In this document: positions 1 through 8,475 of the stretch, piece after piece
Layout of the letters: each line of letters opens with the position of its first letter
Numbering within the stretch: the first letter of the stretch is position 1
DNA from: Oscillospiraceae bacterium
GTDB taxonomy: Bacteria; Bacillota; Clostridia; Saccharofermentanales; Saccharofermentanaceae
Assembly (NCBI GenBank): GCA_902782125.1
Contig: CACZMA010000014.1
Span: 1 to 45,153 of the forward strand
Direction: 5' to 3'
Length of the DNA: 45,153 nt
Program-made: the position numbers and the translations under genes
Notes under the pieces: model-generated
Told to the model about the DNA's origin: nothing
Seen by the model: only the letters and a program-made list of their open reading frames with translations
Databases searched by the model: none

Positions 1-201
1 AACCGTCTGGTTACAAAACATGAAAGAAATAGCATAACAACCAACAAATGGGAAAAGCATTTGAGGAAAATGAATTTACACACAATTTAGGACTTGACCT
101 GAACAAAGACAAAAAGCTGCATTTTCGTTTTGAAAAACGGAAATATCGCAATCAAAACGCGAACAGTCGCGGCAGCACACATTCTTCGCCATTCAAATCA
201 C

Positions 202-232
202 AAAAAACAGGCGGACATTAAAGTCCGCCTGT
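202..232 (-). terminator. Terminator of the hydrogenase operon
   Basis: Read on the minus strand, a perfect 10-bp stem (ACAGGCGGAC with GTCCGCCTGT) encloses a 6-base loop and runs straight into a T-tract. It begins about 25 bases past the hydA stop codon. This is a classic intrinsic terminator. The rest of the first 200 bases is AT-rich and shows no gene I can support. Confidence 0.9.
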
Positions 233-257
233 CTTAAGTAACATATTAACTTACAGA

Positions 258-2033
258 TTACTTAACTTCGTTGAAGCCTTCTCTTGCAGCATATGTTGTG
301 TGCAGGAGCTCATGAGCCTTGTGGCTGTTAGGCTCGCCAAGGAACTTCTCATAGAGTTCGATGATCTGCGGGTTGTTGTGAGACTGACGCAGTGTCTGTC
401 TCTCATCCTCAGAGTAGAGTGCCTGAGCTCTCTTCTCCTTGTATGTATCCATGATGTCATCAGCCTCATTGTGCAGGAAGCACTCTCTTACATAAGGCTG
501 ACCACCGCCGTTGATACAACCGCCCGGGCAGCCCATGATCTCGATGAACTGATACTTGGACTTGCCTTCACGGATCTCGTCGAGGAGAACCTTAGCGCTC
601 TTCATGCCGGATGCGATAGCAACGTTAACTGTTGTGCCGTTGATATCGATAGAAGCTTCTCTGATGCCTGCATCGTGGCCACGAACTGCCTTGAACTCGA
701 TAGGCTCGGACTCCTTGCCTGTGAGCTTGAAGTAAACAGTTCTGAGGGCTGCTTCCATAACGCCGCCTGTTACACCGAAGATAACACCTGCGCCTGTGTA
801 ATCGCCCATGATATCCTGATCCCAATCCTCATCAGGGAGTCTGTCGAAGAGGATACCGCCGCGCTTGATCATACGAGCGAGCTCTCTTGTTGTGATAACA
901 GCATCAACATCATCAATGCCGTTAACCTTGAGCTGTTCTCTCTGTCTCTCGAACTTCTTTGCAGTACAAGGCATAACGGAAACAACGAAGATATCCTTAG
1001 GATCGATGCCGTTCTGCTCTGCCCAGTAAGACTTGATGATAGCACCCTGCATCTGGTGAGGAGACTTGCAGGAAGACAGGTGAGGGAGAAGATCTCCGTA
1101 GTTGTACTCTGCATAGTTGATCCATCCCGGTGAGCAGGAAGTGATCATAGGAAGTGTTCCGCCGTTCTGGAGTCTGCCGAGGAGCTCAGTGCCCTCTTCC
1201 ATGATCGTGAGGTCTGCGCCGAAGTTTACGTCGTAAACTCTTGCGAAGCCGAGTCTTCTCATAGCAGCTACCATCTTACCTGTAACAGGTGTTCCGATGG
1301 GATAACCGAACTCTTCGCCGAGTGCTGCTCTTACTGCAGGAGCTGCCTGAGCGATAACTGTCTTGCCTGCTGCAAGTGCCTCGTCGATCTTGGAGATCTC
1401 GGAGTGCTCCATAAGAGCGCCTGTAGGGCAGACGTTAACGCACTGACCGCACTGGATACAAGGTGAATCTGCAAAAGATCTGTTCTCGGCAGGAGCAACG
1501 AAAGTATTGAAACCTCTGTTCTCGAAGCCGAGGATACCGAGACCGTGAGCGTTCTTACATCTCTCGATGCAGCGTCCGCAGAGGATGCACTTGGAAGTAT
1601 CTCTTACGAGACCGGGAGCAACCTCATCATAATGTGTCTCGGACTTAGCGCCCTGGAAAGCGCCTTCTCTTGCGCCTGTAACGTTAGCGACGTGGAGCAG
1701 CTCGCACTGTCCGTTCTTGTCGCACTGCTGGCAGTTCATGTTGTGGTTGGAGAGCAGGAGCTCTACGCTGTGTCTTCTTGCTGTTACAGCTGCAGGGGAA
1801 GAGATCTTGATCTCCATGCCCTCAGCTACAGGATAAACGCAGCTTGCTACGAGTCCTCTTGCACCTGTTGCCTCTACGAGACAAACACGGCAGGAACCCT
1901 GGTTGCATTCACCGTGGTTGAATGCGCAAAGTGAAGGGATCTCATATCCGCACTTCTTAGCAGCCTCGAGGATAGTAAGTCCTTCCTCAACCTGATAGGA
2001 GATGCCCTCTATTTTAATATTAATCATCGCCAT
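258..2033 (-). CDS. hydA: NADH-dependent [FeFe] hydrogenase, catalytic subunit HydA
   Basis: Reduces protons to H2, or oxidises H2, as the catalytic subunit of a cytoplasmic HydABC-type complex with the two genes upstream. The N-terminus carries a NuoG-like [2Fe-2S] domain (Cys36, 48, 51, 65) and a His/Cys [4Fe-4S] site around residues 97-110. Two ferredoxin clusters follow (Cys149-159 and Cys192-202). The H-cluster motifs are complete: TSCSPGW near 299, MPCTAKKFE near 354 and a GCPGGCINGGGQP motif near 501. At 591 aa it has the usual length for the group A trimeric enzymes. The start has AGGAGG 8 bases upstream and lies 14 bases after the hydB stop. Electron bifurcation with ferredoxin is likely from the family but cannot be read from this sequence. 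Confidence 0.96.
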   Translation of the reverse strand: MAMINIKIEGISYQVEEGLTILEAAKKCGYEIPSLCAFNHGECNQGSCRVCLVEATGARGLVASCVYPVAEGMEIKISSPAAVTARRHSVELLLSNHNMNCQQCDKNGQCELLHVANVTGAREGAFQGAKSETHYDEVAPGLVRDTSKCILCGRCIERCKNAHGLGILGFENRGFNTFVAPAENRSFADSPCIQCGQCVNVCPTGALMEHSEISKIDEALAAGKTVIAQAAPAVRAALGEEFGYPIGTPVTGKMVAAMRRLGFARVYDVNFGADLTIMEEGTELLGRLQNGGTLPMITSCSPGWINYAEYNYGDLLPHLSSCKSPHQMQGAIIKSYWAEQNGIDPKDIFVVSVMPCTAKKFERQREQLKVNGIDDVDAVITTRELARMIKRGGILFDRLPDEDWDQDIMGDYTGAGVIFGVTGGVMEAALRTVYFKLTGKESEPIEFKAVRGHDAGIREASIDINGTTVNVAIASGMKSAKVLLDEIREGKSKYQFIEIMGCPGGCINGGGQPYVRECFLHNEADDIMDTYKEKRAQALYSEDERQTLRQSHNNPQIIELYEKFLGEPNSHKAHELLHTTYAAREGFNEVK

Positions 2034-2047
2034 AGTAGTAACCTCCT

Positions 2048-3937
2048 TTAAGCCTTAGATATTGCGTTGAACTTACAGTTGCTCATGCACAGACCGCACT
2101 TAACGCACTTCTCGGGATCGATCTCGAACGAAGCGAGCTTGTGACCCTCAGGGATGTACTCTGTTCTTGTGATGCAGGAAGCAGGGCAGTTCTTAGCGCA
2201 CATGCCGCATCCGATACACTTATCCTTGTCGATCTTGTACTGCATAAGGCTCTTGCAAACGTGTGCAGGGCACTTCTTGTCAACGATGTGAGCGATGTAC
2301 TCGTCACGGAAGTGAGCAAGTGTGGAGTTAACCGGGTTGGAAGCTGTCTGACCAAGAGCGCACAGAGAGTTTGTCTTGATCGTCTTGGAGAGCTCTTCGA
2401 GCTCGTCGAGATCTTCCATTGTGCCCTTGCCTTCGGTGATCTTTGTGAGGATCTCGAGGATTCTCTTTGTACCGATACGGCAGGGTGAGCACTTACCGCA
2501 GGACTCGTCACAGATGAATTCCATATAGAACTTAGCAACGTCAACCATGCAGTTGTCTTCGTCCATTACGATAGCTCCGCCGGAACCCATCATGGAACCC
2601 TTCTGTACGAGGTTATCAAAGTCGATAGGCTCGTCGAGATATTCCTCTGTGAGGCATCCGCCTGAAGGACCACCGGTCTGGATAGCCTTGAACTTCTTGC
2701 CGTTCGGGATACCGCCGCCGATGTCATAGATGAGCTCTCTCAGGGTCGTACCCATAGGAACTTCTACGAGACCTACGTTGTTTACCTTACCGCCGAGTGC
2801 GAAAACCTTCGTACCCTTGGACTTCTCTGTACCGACTGCTGCGAACTCAGCTGCGCCTTCTCTTAAGATGTAAGGAACGCATGCGAGTGTCTCAACGTTG
2901 TTAACGCATGTAGGCTTCTGCCAGAGACCCTTGATAGCAGGGAACGGCGGCCTCGGACGAGGCATACCGCGCTTACCTTCGATGGAGTTAAGGAGTGCTG
3001 TCTCCTCACCGCAAACGAATGCGCCTGCACCGAGTCTGATGTGGCAGTTGAAGTTGAAACCTGTGCCCATGATGTTCTCACCGAGGAGGCCTGCTTCTCT
3101 TGCCTGTGCGATAGCGATCTTAAGACGGTTGACTGCGATAGGATACTCGGCACGTACATAGAAGTAACCTTCTGAAGCACCGAAAGCGTAACCTGCGATC
3201 ATCATACCTTCGATAACACCGAGAGGGTTACCCTCGAGGATGGAACGATCCATGAATGCACCCGGGTCGCCCTCGTCGCCGTTACAAACAACATACTTCT
3301 GATCAGCTTCAACGTTGTAAGCGAACTGCCACTTTCTTCCTGTGGGGAATCCGCCGCCGCCACGGCCACGAAGACCGGAAGCGAGTACTTCGTCGATAAC
3401 TTCCTGCTGTGTCATGGACAGAGCCTTCTTCAGACCCTGGAATGCACCCATGCCGATCGCCTCATCGATATCCTCAGGATTGATGACGCCGCAGCCGTGA
3501 AGTGCAACACGACGCTGCTTCTTGTAGAAAGTGATATCGTCCTGCTTTGTGATCTTCTCCTTTGAAGCAGGATCAACATAAAGAAGCCTCTCGACGATCT
3601 GTCCGCCTACGATATCTGTATCGATGATCTCTTCGACGTCGTCAATAGATACCATACGATAGAGAGTATCTTCAGGATAGATCTTAACGAAAGGTCCCTG
3701 TGAGCAGAATCCGAAGCATCCGACCTGGTTTACTGTAGCCTTGTCTGTAAGACCCTTGGCAGCAAGCAGTTCGTTGAACTTCTCCATTATCTCCTTGGAG
3801 TTGGAAGAGAGGCATCCTGTACCGCCGCAAAGAACGATATGACGCTTATCATCCTGTCCCTTAAGCTTGTCTTCGAGACACTTGGTGCAAGCTGCTGACT
3901 TTGCTTCAAGATCAGCAACAGAATTAATCTTTGTCAT
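2048..3937 (-). CDS. hydB: NADH-dependent [FeFe] hydrogenase, NuoF-like flavin subunit HydB
   Basis: Diaphorase subunit that binds FMN and NAD(H) and passes electrons to HydA. An N-terminal thioredoxin-like [2Fe-2S] domain (Cys pairs near residues 37-42 and 74-78) precedes a NuoF core with the glycine-rich GRGGGGFPTG nucleotide/FMN loop at 191-200. A NuoF [4Fe-4S] site (ESCGKCSPC) follows. The C-terminus adds two ferredoxin clusters, CIGCGMCAKNCP and CVKCGLCMSNC. This is the architecture of bifurcating HydB/HndC, longer than plain NuoF. Its ATG overlaps the hydC stop by 4 bases, so the two are probably translationally coupled. Confidence 0.96.
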   Translation of the reverse strand: MTKINSVADLEAKSAACTKCLEDKLKGQDDKRHIVLCGGTGCLSSNSKEIMEKFNELLAAKGLTDKATVNQVGCFGFCSQGPFVKIYPEDTLYRMVSIDDVEEIIDTDIVGGQIVERLLYVDPASKEKITKQDDITFYKKQRRVALHGCGVINPEDIDEAIGMGAFQGLKKALSMTQQEVIDEVLASGLRGRGGGGFPTGRKWQFAYNVEADQKYVVCNGDEGDPGAFMDRSILEGNPLGVIEGMMIAGYAFGASEGYFYVRAEYPIAVNRLKIAIAQAREAGLLGENIMGTGFNFNCHIRLGAGAFVCGEETALLNSIEGKRGMPRPRPPFPAIKGLWQKPTCVNNVETLACVPYILREGAAEFAAVGTEKSKGTKVFALGGKVNNVGLVEVPMGTTLRELIYDIGGGIPNGKKFKAIQTGGPSGGCLTEEYLDEPIDFDNLVQKGSMMGSGGAIVMDEDNCMVDVAKFYMEFICDESCGKCSPCRIGTKRILEILTKITEGKGTMEDLDELEELSKTIKTNSLCALGQTASNPVNSTLAHFRDEYIAHIVDKKCPAHVCKSLMQYKIDKDKCIGCGMCAKNCPASCITRTEYIPEGHKLASFEIDPEKCVKCGLCMSNCKFNAISKA

Positions 3938-4419
3938 GCCTTTGCCTCCTGTCTGTATGAATCAATAATTCCTTCAACCTGACCGACAGCAACCTTAGGG
4001 TATACCTTGCCGTTGATGCTGACAGCCGGTGCAATGCCGCACGCACCGATGCATCTCAGAGCATCGAGTGTAAAAAGACCGTCTTCTGTGGTCTCGCCGG
4101 GCTTGATGCCGAGGAGCTCGGAGAACTTGTCGATTACATTCTGAGCGCCCTTAACGTAGCAAGCCGTACCAAGGCAGCAGCCGATAACGTACTTTCCCTT
4201 CGGAGTAAGGGAGAAGAACGAATAGAATGTAACAACTCCGTAGATCTCCGCGACGGAAATACCCGTCTTCTTAGATACCAGTTCCTGAACTTCGAGCGGG
4301 ATGTAGCCGTACTCGTTCTGGATATCGCTGAGTATCATCATCAGAGGAGTCTTCTCATCTGTGTATCTGTCACAGATTTCCTCAATTTGTGCAACAGCAG
4401 CAGCATTCAGCTTTGCCAT
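3934..4419 (-). CDS. hydC: NADH-dependent [FeFe] hydrogenase, NuoE-like subunit HydC
   Basis: Small thioredoxin-like [2Fe-2S] subunit of the hydrogenase complex, homologous to NuoE/HndA. At 161 aa it has the standard size. The four cluster cysteines are visible as CLGTAC (C-x4-C) and CIGAC (C-x3-C). It is the first gene of the operon, with a GGAGG ribosome binding site just before the ATG and about 100 bases of leader. The three genes hydC-hydB-hydA are nearly overlapping, which fits fixed stoichiometry of one complex. Confidence 0.95.
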   Translation of the reverse strand: MAKLNAAAVAQIEEICDRYTDEKTPLMMILSDIQNEYGYIPLEVQELVSKKTGISVAEIYGVVTFYSFFSLTPKGKYVIGCCLGTACYVKGAQNVIDKFSELLGIKPGETTEDGLFTLDALRCIGACGIAPAVSINGKVYPKVAVGQVEGIIDSYRQEAKA

Positions 4420-4467
4420 GTTGAACCTCCTTAAATATTGTTTTTGTTGATAAACCTTTAAGCATTC

Positions 4468-4497
4468 AAAAAGTCAGGGCAGCATATCGCTACCTGA
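4468..4497 (-). promoter_or_regulatory. Terminator-like hairpin in the hydrogenase leader
   Basis: On the minus strand a GC-rich hairpin (TCAGGTAGC with GCTGCCCTGA, one bulge) is followed by five T residues, between the predicted promoter and the hydC start. An upstream GCTAC (4516-4520) can pair with the GTAGC in its left arm, giving a possible mutually exclusive antiterminator. It matches no riboswitch class I recognise. It could also be a simple stabilising stem. Confidence 0.45.
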
Positions 4498-4528
4498 CAT
4501 CAAATCGGTATTATCGTAGCCAAGCATC

Positions 4529-4557
4529 AGTATACAACCCCCTTATTAATAAACAAC
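4529..4557 (-). promoter_or_regulatory. Probable promoter of the hydrogenase operon
   Basis: On the minus strand a TATACT -10 box lies at 4529-4534. A weak TTGTTT -35 lies 16 bases further upstream. The predicted transcript starts near 4522 and has a leader of about 100 bases. The TTGTTTATTAAT stretch vaguely recalls a Rex half-site, but no second half is present. Confidence 0.5.
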
Positions 4558-4676
4558 AGGGCTAGTTGTTCGAGAATCAAAATAGTTCACAAAACTTTTT
4601 AAAAATGAATGCAAAAAAACGAGCATTATCGACTTTTGTCGGTAACCCTCAAAACACCCCATAACAGGTAGGTTGA

Positions 4677-5618
4677 TCAGTCGTCGAAGAGAGGTGTGGA
4701 GAAATATCTTTCGGCGGTATCCGGAAGAACGGTCACGACCGTCTTGCCCGGTCCGAGCTTTGCCGCGAGCTTGATGGCGGCAGCGACGTTCGTACCGCTC
4801 GAGATACCGCACATGATGCCTTCGAGCCTTGCCAGATTCTTGGAAGTCTCGATGGCTTCGTTGTCGGTGATGATGCAGATATCGCTGTATATCTCAGTGT
4901 CCAGGATCTTGGGGATGAGGCCGTCTCCGATGCCCATCTGAATGTGCGTTCCGATGCTTCCGCCGGAGAGGATGGCAGCGTTCTCGGGTTCCACCGCCCA
5001 GATCAGCGTATCGGGGTTTGCTTCCTTGAGTGCCTTGCCGATACCGGTTATTGTTCCGCCTGTTCCGATGCCGGAGCAGAAGCCGTCGATCTTACATCCG
5101 GCCTGAGCGAGGATCTCCCTTGCGGTCTGTGTGTACTGCGCCTCAACATTGGCAGGATTCTCGAACTGCTGCGGAATGAACACCTTACTGTTCTCCGCTG
5201 CCAGCTGTTCAGCCTTGATCCTGCAGTCATCGATGCATTTGCCGATGTCTCCGTCGTCGTGAATGAGTATTACTTCCGCACCGTAATGCTTTACGAGCTT
5301 ACTCCTCTCGATGCTGACCGAATCAGGCATGATGATGATCGTGCGGTATCCTCTGACAGCACCGATGAGGGCAAGGCCTATGCCCTGGTTGCCGCTGGTG
5401 GGTTCCACGATTATGCTGTCCGGATGAAGCCTGCCCTCCTGCTCTGCGCGGAGGATCATGTTGTATGCCGTACGCGTCTTTACGGAACCTCCGACATTAA
5501 GGCCTTCGTATTTGACGAGGATCTGCGCAGAGTCAGGTCCGGTCATGCGGTTAAGTCTTATCAGCGGGGTATTGCCAAGTGCTTCGAGAATGTTATTGCT
5601 TATGGTGTCAGTACTCAT
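4677..5618 (-). CDS. cysK: Cysteine synthase family (O-acetylserine sulfhydrylase type), PLP-dependent
   Basis: Makes L-cysteine from O-acetylserine and sulfide in the cytoplasm, using PLP. At 313 aa it is full length. The PLP lysine is Lys47 in GGSVKTR, the phosphate-binding loop is GIGTGGT, and the C-terminal SSGTNVAAA segment is present. The substrate loop reads TSGNQG instead of the usual TSGNTG, and GGSVKTR replaces GGSVKDR, so it belongs to a divergent branch and could use another activated serine. It is the last gene of the epimerase-maf operon and its start overlaps the preceding gene by 11 bases. A weak stem plus a distal T-run past the stop may end transcription. Confidence 0.85.
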   Translation of the reverse strand: MSTDTISNNILEALGNTPLIRLNRMTGPDSAQILVKYEGLNVGGSVKTRTAYNMILRAEQEGRLHPDSIIVEPTSGNQGIGLALIGAVRGYRTIIIMPDSVSIERSKLVKHYGAEVILIHDDGDIGKCIDDCRIKAEQLAAENSKVFIPQQFENPANVEAQYTQTAREILAQAGCKIDGFCSGIGTGGTITGIGKALKEANPDTLIWAVEPENAAILSGGSIGTHIQMGIGDGLIPKILDTEIYSDICIITDNEAIETSKNLARLEGIMCGISSGTNVAAAIKLAAKLGPGKTVVTVLPDTAERYFSTPLFDD

Positions 5619-6174
5619 TTGGATATACGAGTCTCCTGTCGGTATCGAACCACTCTGACATCATGCGGAACATGCTTACGATGAACCTGCCCTCGTCAGT
5701 GATCGAATAAGACCCGTCTTCGTTCTCCTCTATTGTTCCGGTTACGACCTGCTCGTCGAATCGCTTGTCGAACGCGCCGTAATCTTCTACATATTTGCTC
5801 GTGAACACATCACCCACGGAATCCTGGGTGAATGTCTCATCAGAGTTCTGATCCATATAACTAAGCATGAATACCGATACCGACCTCTCGACGGTGACCG
5901 GGATCAAGGTGAACAGCACCGTATTCACGCAGCAGAATATAACGAACATCATGATGATGTCCCTTATCGTTATCTCTTTCCAGAAGTGCCTTACCACACC
6001 CATTATCACGGCGGCAAGACAGCCGGTGATGATTATGAACGCCAAGCCGCGATACATGAGCACCTGCATGCCTGCCAGGAGAGGTGTGTGGAACAGCGCC
6101 ACGAACAGTACCGAGCAGACAATGAATATCAGGATATAAAGCCCGATCAGCTTGATAACGTCCTTAACTTTCAT
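5608..6174 (-). CDS. Hypothetical membrane protein
   Basis: I do not recognise a family. The 188-aa protein starts MKVKDVIK. It has about four hydrophobic segments in the first 115 residues, then a soluble acidic tail ending in WFDTDRRLVYPNEY. The start is chosen because its ATG overlaps the preceding TGA (TGATG), a coupled arrangement. A longer in-frame extension upstream is a shadow of the preceding gene. The 3' end overlaps the cysteine synthase start. Nothing in the context gives a function. Confidence 0.75.
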   Translation of the reverse strand: MKVKDVIKLIGLYILIFIVCSVLFVALFHTPLLAGMQVLMYRGLAFIIITGCLAAVIMGVVRHFWKEITIRDIIMMFVIFCCVNTVLFTLIPVTVERSVSVFMLSYMDQNSDETFTQDSVGDVFTSKYVEDYGAFDKRFDEQVVTGTIEENEDGSYSITDEGRFIVSMFRMMSEWFDTDRRLVYPNEY

Positions 6175-6584
6175 CAGCCTTCTTCCTCCTTGGGTGCTAC
6201 AGGCGTCTCCGAAGCGGGAGCGGGCTGCGCTTTTACAGGATCCTGTCCGGCAGTATCCTTCTCCTGCGTCACGAAGTATGCCTTGCCCTCGCTGCTGACC
6301 CTTATGGCGGTACCGCAGAAAGTGCAGAAACCCGTTGAAGCGCGTCTGATGCGGTTGCCCGTGAATCCGCAGTTGGGGCACTCGACGGCAATGCTCTCTC
6401 TGGCGATCGTCTCTTCGAGTCTCTGGCTCTGGAGCTTGCTCGCAGCGGCGCTGGCCTCCTGCGCTGCACGTTCACGTGCGATCTTCTCGTTCTGCTGTCT
6501 CAGCCTCTCATTGTCGATCTTCTGCTTTTCCATGATGTTCTCACCGACAATGATGCCCAGTTTGATAAGTCCATTCCAATTCAT
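6174..6584 (-). CDS. Small zinc-ribbon protein
   Basis: A 136-aa protein of unknown function. The N-terminal ~65 residues are rich in Lys, Arg, Glu, Gln and Ala and probably form a long helix or coiled coil. A CxxC...CxxC zinc ribbon (CPNCGF, then CTFCGT) lies around residues 71-93. The tail is rich in Pro, Ala and Glu and probably disordered. It sits between maf and a membrane protein whose start overlaps its stop codon by one base, so the two are likely co-translated. Confidence 0.75.
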   Translation of the reverse strand: MNWNGLIKLGIIVGENIMEKQKIDNERLRQQNEKIARERAAQEASAAASKLQSQRLEETIARESIAVECPNCGFTGNRIRRASTGFCTFCGTAIRVSSEGKAYFVTQEKDTAGQDPVKAQPAPASETPVAPKEEEG

Positions 6585-6628
6585 CCTTCTATCCCCTTTT
6601 CCTCTATATATTCGATACTATTTGCTAT

Positions 6629-7234
6629 TCAAAATATCACAGACGAGAGCTCGCGCGCAAGTCTCGCCACGGGCAGCCCGACCACGTTGAGGAAGTCTCC
6701 TTCTATGCCCCTGACCAGAAGTGCTCCGCCGGTCTGTATCCCGTATGCTCCGGCTTTGTCCATCGGGTCTCCGGATTCGATATATCTCTCTATCACATTC
6801 TTCTGGTAATCGTCGAGCGGATAGAACTCCACAAGACTGACATCGGTAAACCTCTTCTCCCCGCCTTCGAAAACAAGACTCACGCCTGTAGCCACCACAT
6901 GCTTCCTTCCCGAGAGGTTCGTAAGCATCCTTTTGGCATCTTCTTTGGATTCCGGCTTGCCGTATATCACATCATCAAGGATGACCGAAGTATCTGCTCC
7001 TATTACGACTGAAGAAACCCTGCTGTCCTGATCGAGCATCTCGAAGACTGCGTGTGCCTTCGCAGATGCAAGTTCCTCGCTGACCTCAATGGCAGGAACA
7101 TTCCTTGTCTCAAGATCAGTCTCAAGTGCGCGTTCGTCAATGTCCGCGAGCTTTATGGTGAAGTCTTCGGTTATGAGTGAAAGCAGCTCCCGTCTTCTCG
7201 GAGATGCACTTCCGAGGATCAGGTGTCTGCTCAA
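6629..7234 (-). CDS. maf: Maf-family nucleoside triphosphate pyrophosphatase
   Basis: House-cleaning enzyme that hydrolyses modified or canonical NTPs (dTTP/UTP-type for many members) to NMP and pyrophosphate. It is 201 aa, the usual size. The N-terminal signature ILGSASPRRRELL is intact, followed by the conserved GADTSVILDD and GKP segments and an ESGDPMDKAGAYGIQ motif with the catalytic acidic residue. The start overlaps the epimerase stop by 4 bases, so it is the second gene of that operon. Confidence 0.93.
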   Translation of the reverse strand: MSRHLILGSASPRRRELLSLITEDFTIKLADIDERALETDLETRNVPAIEVSEELASAKAHAVFEMLDQDSRVSSVVIGADTSVILDDVIYGKPESKEDAKRMLTNLSGRKHVVATGVSLVFEGGEKRFTDVSLVEFYPLDDYQKNVIERYIESGDPMDKAGAYGIQTGGALLVRGIEGDFLNVVGLPVARLARELSSVIF

Positions 7235-8319
7235 TTGTTGTCTCCGCGTTCCTTGTACTGTGCGATCTTCGCAGCTGTACTCAGTTTGACGTCATCCGGA
7301 GCAGCCTGTTCCTTCACGGCGACTGACGGCGCCTGAGTCGTGGAATTGATGCTGTCGTTGATCGAATCCTTGAACTTGATGACTTCCTCGGGACCGTTCG
7401 TTACGTCTTCGAACTTAGCGGTCGGGTTGTCACTGAACAGAGCATATACCTGCTTAGGATTCTCCTTATGAGTGATCCTGTAGTAAACATCGACGAACTT
7501 CGCGAGCGACTTGCTCGTAACCAGTCTCGATGCAGTCTTGACAGGTGCATCGATTCCCTGAACTTCATTGACTTCCTTGAAGAACTCTTCACTCGTCTTG
7601 TATTCGCCGGTGATGAGGTAACCTGTTCCGGGTTCGCCTTCGGTAGTGAGCGTGATCATCGCATTGGCAACGTCTCTTACGTCTACGAAAGCATGTCCGC
7701 CGTTCTTGAGCGGTGCAACGCCGCCGTGCAGATAGCTGTTGAGGATCTTGTTGATCTCATAATCTTCCGTATAGCCGGGACCTATTATGAAAGTAGGAAG
7801 TACCATAACGGCATTGAGCCTGTTGAGTGCGACCTTCTCCATGATATAAGCTGCAGTCTCAGCCTTGGACTTTGCATATTCGCCTTCGACCTTATTGCGG
7901 TCAAAATGAAGTTCAAGCGTATCCTTGCCGATAAGCTCGGGATTAAGCGCATAAGCGGAACTCAGATATACAAGACGGCCGATCTTACGCTTAAGGCACA
8001 TGTCTACGATGTTCTCTGCACCTATTACATTAACTCGGCGCATCGTGAGATTGGTGGAATCCGACAGCGATATATACTCATCCGCATGCAGGAAGATCGT
8101 GTGTCTCGGATCCTCAACATCGAAGAATTCATTCATCGAATCCTTATCTGTTGATATACCGTAGCAGATCTCGATATTGGGGTTGCCCTCATACTCGCTT
8201 ACATCGGAAAGCTCGCTCATCAGGATCCTGACTTTCTCACCCTTCGCGATAAGCATGCTGATTATCAGTTTTCCCAGAGCTCCGGCCCCGCCGGACACCA
8301 AGTATTTTGCGTTGCTCAT
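7231..8319 (-). CDS. NAD(P)-dependent epimerase/dehydratase (extended SDR)
   Basis: A 362-aa extended short-chain dehydrogenase/reductase. The Rossmann loop is GGAGALGK near residue 10, and an SSAYALNPE region carries the catalytic-site serine. The Tyr-x3-Lys pair appears as YAKSK near residue 150. Sequence past residue 320 is low-complexity and may be a tail. The substrate cannot be told; nucleotide sugars or 3-beta-hydroxysteroid-like compounds are the usual family substrates. It opens a tightly packed five-gene operon ending in cysK. A GAGAGGAATT ribosome binding site supports the start. Confidence 0.82.
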   Translation of the reverse strand: MSNAKYLVSGGAGALGKLIISMLIAKGEKVRILMSELSDVSEYEGNPNIEICYGISTDKDSMNEFFDVEDPRHTIFLHADEYISLSDSTNLTMRRVNVIGAENIVDMCLKRKIGRLVYLSSAYALNPELIGKDTLELHFDRNKVEGEYAKSKAETAAYIMEKVALNRLNAVMVLPTFIIGPGYTEDYEINKILNSYLHGGVAPLKNGGHAFVDVRDVANAMITLTTEGEPGTGYLITGEYKTSEEFFKEVNEVQGIDAPVKTASRLVTSKSLAKFVDVYYRITHKENPKQVYALFSDNPTAKFEDVTNGPEEVIKFKDSINDSINSTTQAPSVAVKEQAAPDDVKLSTAAKIAQYKERGDNN

Positions 8320-8378
8320 GCCAATTCCTCTCTAGACTTTCCATATCTTGCCTTGTCTGCAGATCCGCAAGGTTATCA

Positions 8379-8406
8379 ACTATATTGTATATTATTTTGA
8401 CGGCAA
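8379..8406 (-). promoter_or_regulatory. Probable promoter of the epimerase-maf-cysK operon
   Basis: On the minus strand TTGCCG (8401-8406) and TATAGT (8379-8384) are separated by 16 bases, about 55 bases upstream of the epimerase ATG. It is divergent from the T-box promoter at 8441. Confidence 0.5.
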
Positions 8407-8440
8407 ATTGTTAAATGCTTTGTAAACACAAAATTCGCTC

Positions 8441-8469
8441 TTGACAAGTCACAGAGCCATGATTATTCT
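8441..8469 (+). promoter_or_regulatory. Promoter of the T-box leader
   Basis: A perfect TTGACA -35 box (8441-8446), a 17-base spacer and a TATTCT -10 box (8464-8469) predict transcription from about 8476, exactly where the T-box fold begins. Confidence 0.85.
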
Positions 8470-8475
8470 ATGGTC

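Noticed and set aside
1..201. Small gene at the left edge
   Set aside because: AT-rich with no frame that has a ribosome binding site or family features.
300..1133. A 277-codon open frame on the plus strand over hydA
   Set aside because: It is antisense to a strongly conserved hydrogenase, has no ribosome binding site and encodes no recognisable motif; GC-rich third positions of the real gene keep it open.
4440..4560. Rex operator in the hydrogenase promoter
   Set aside because: Only one half resembles the TTGTTAA consensus; the opposite half is missing.
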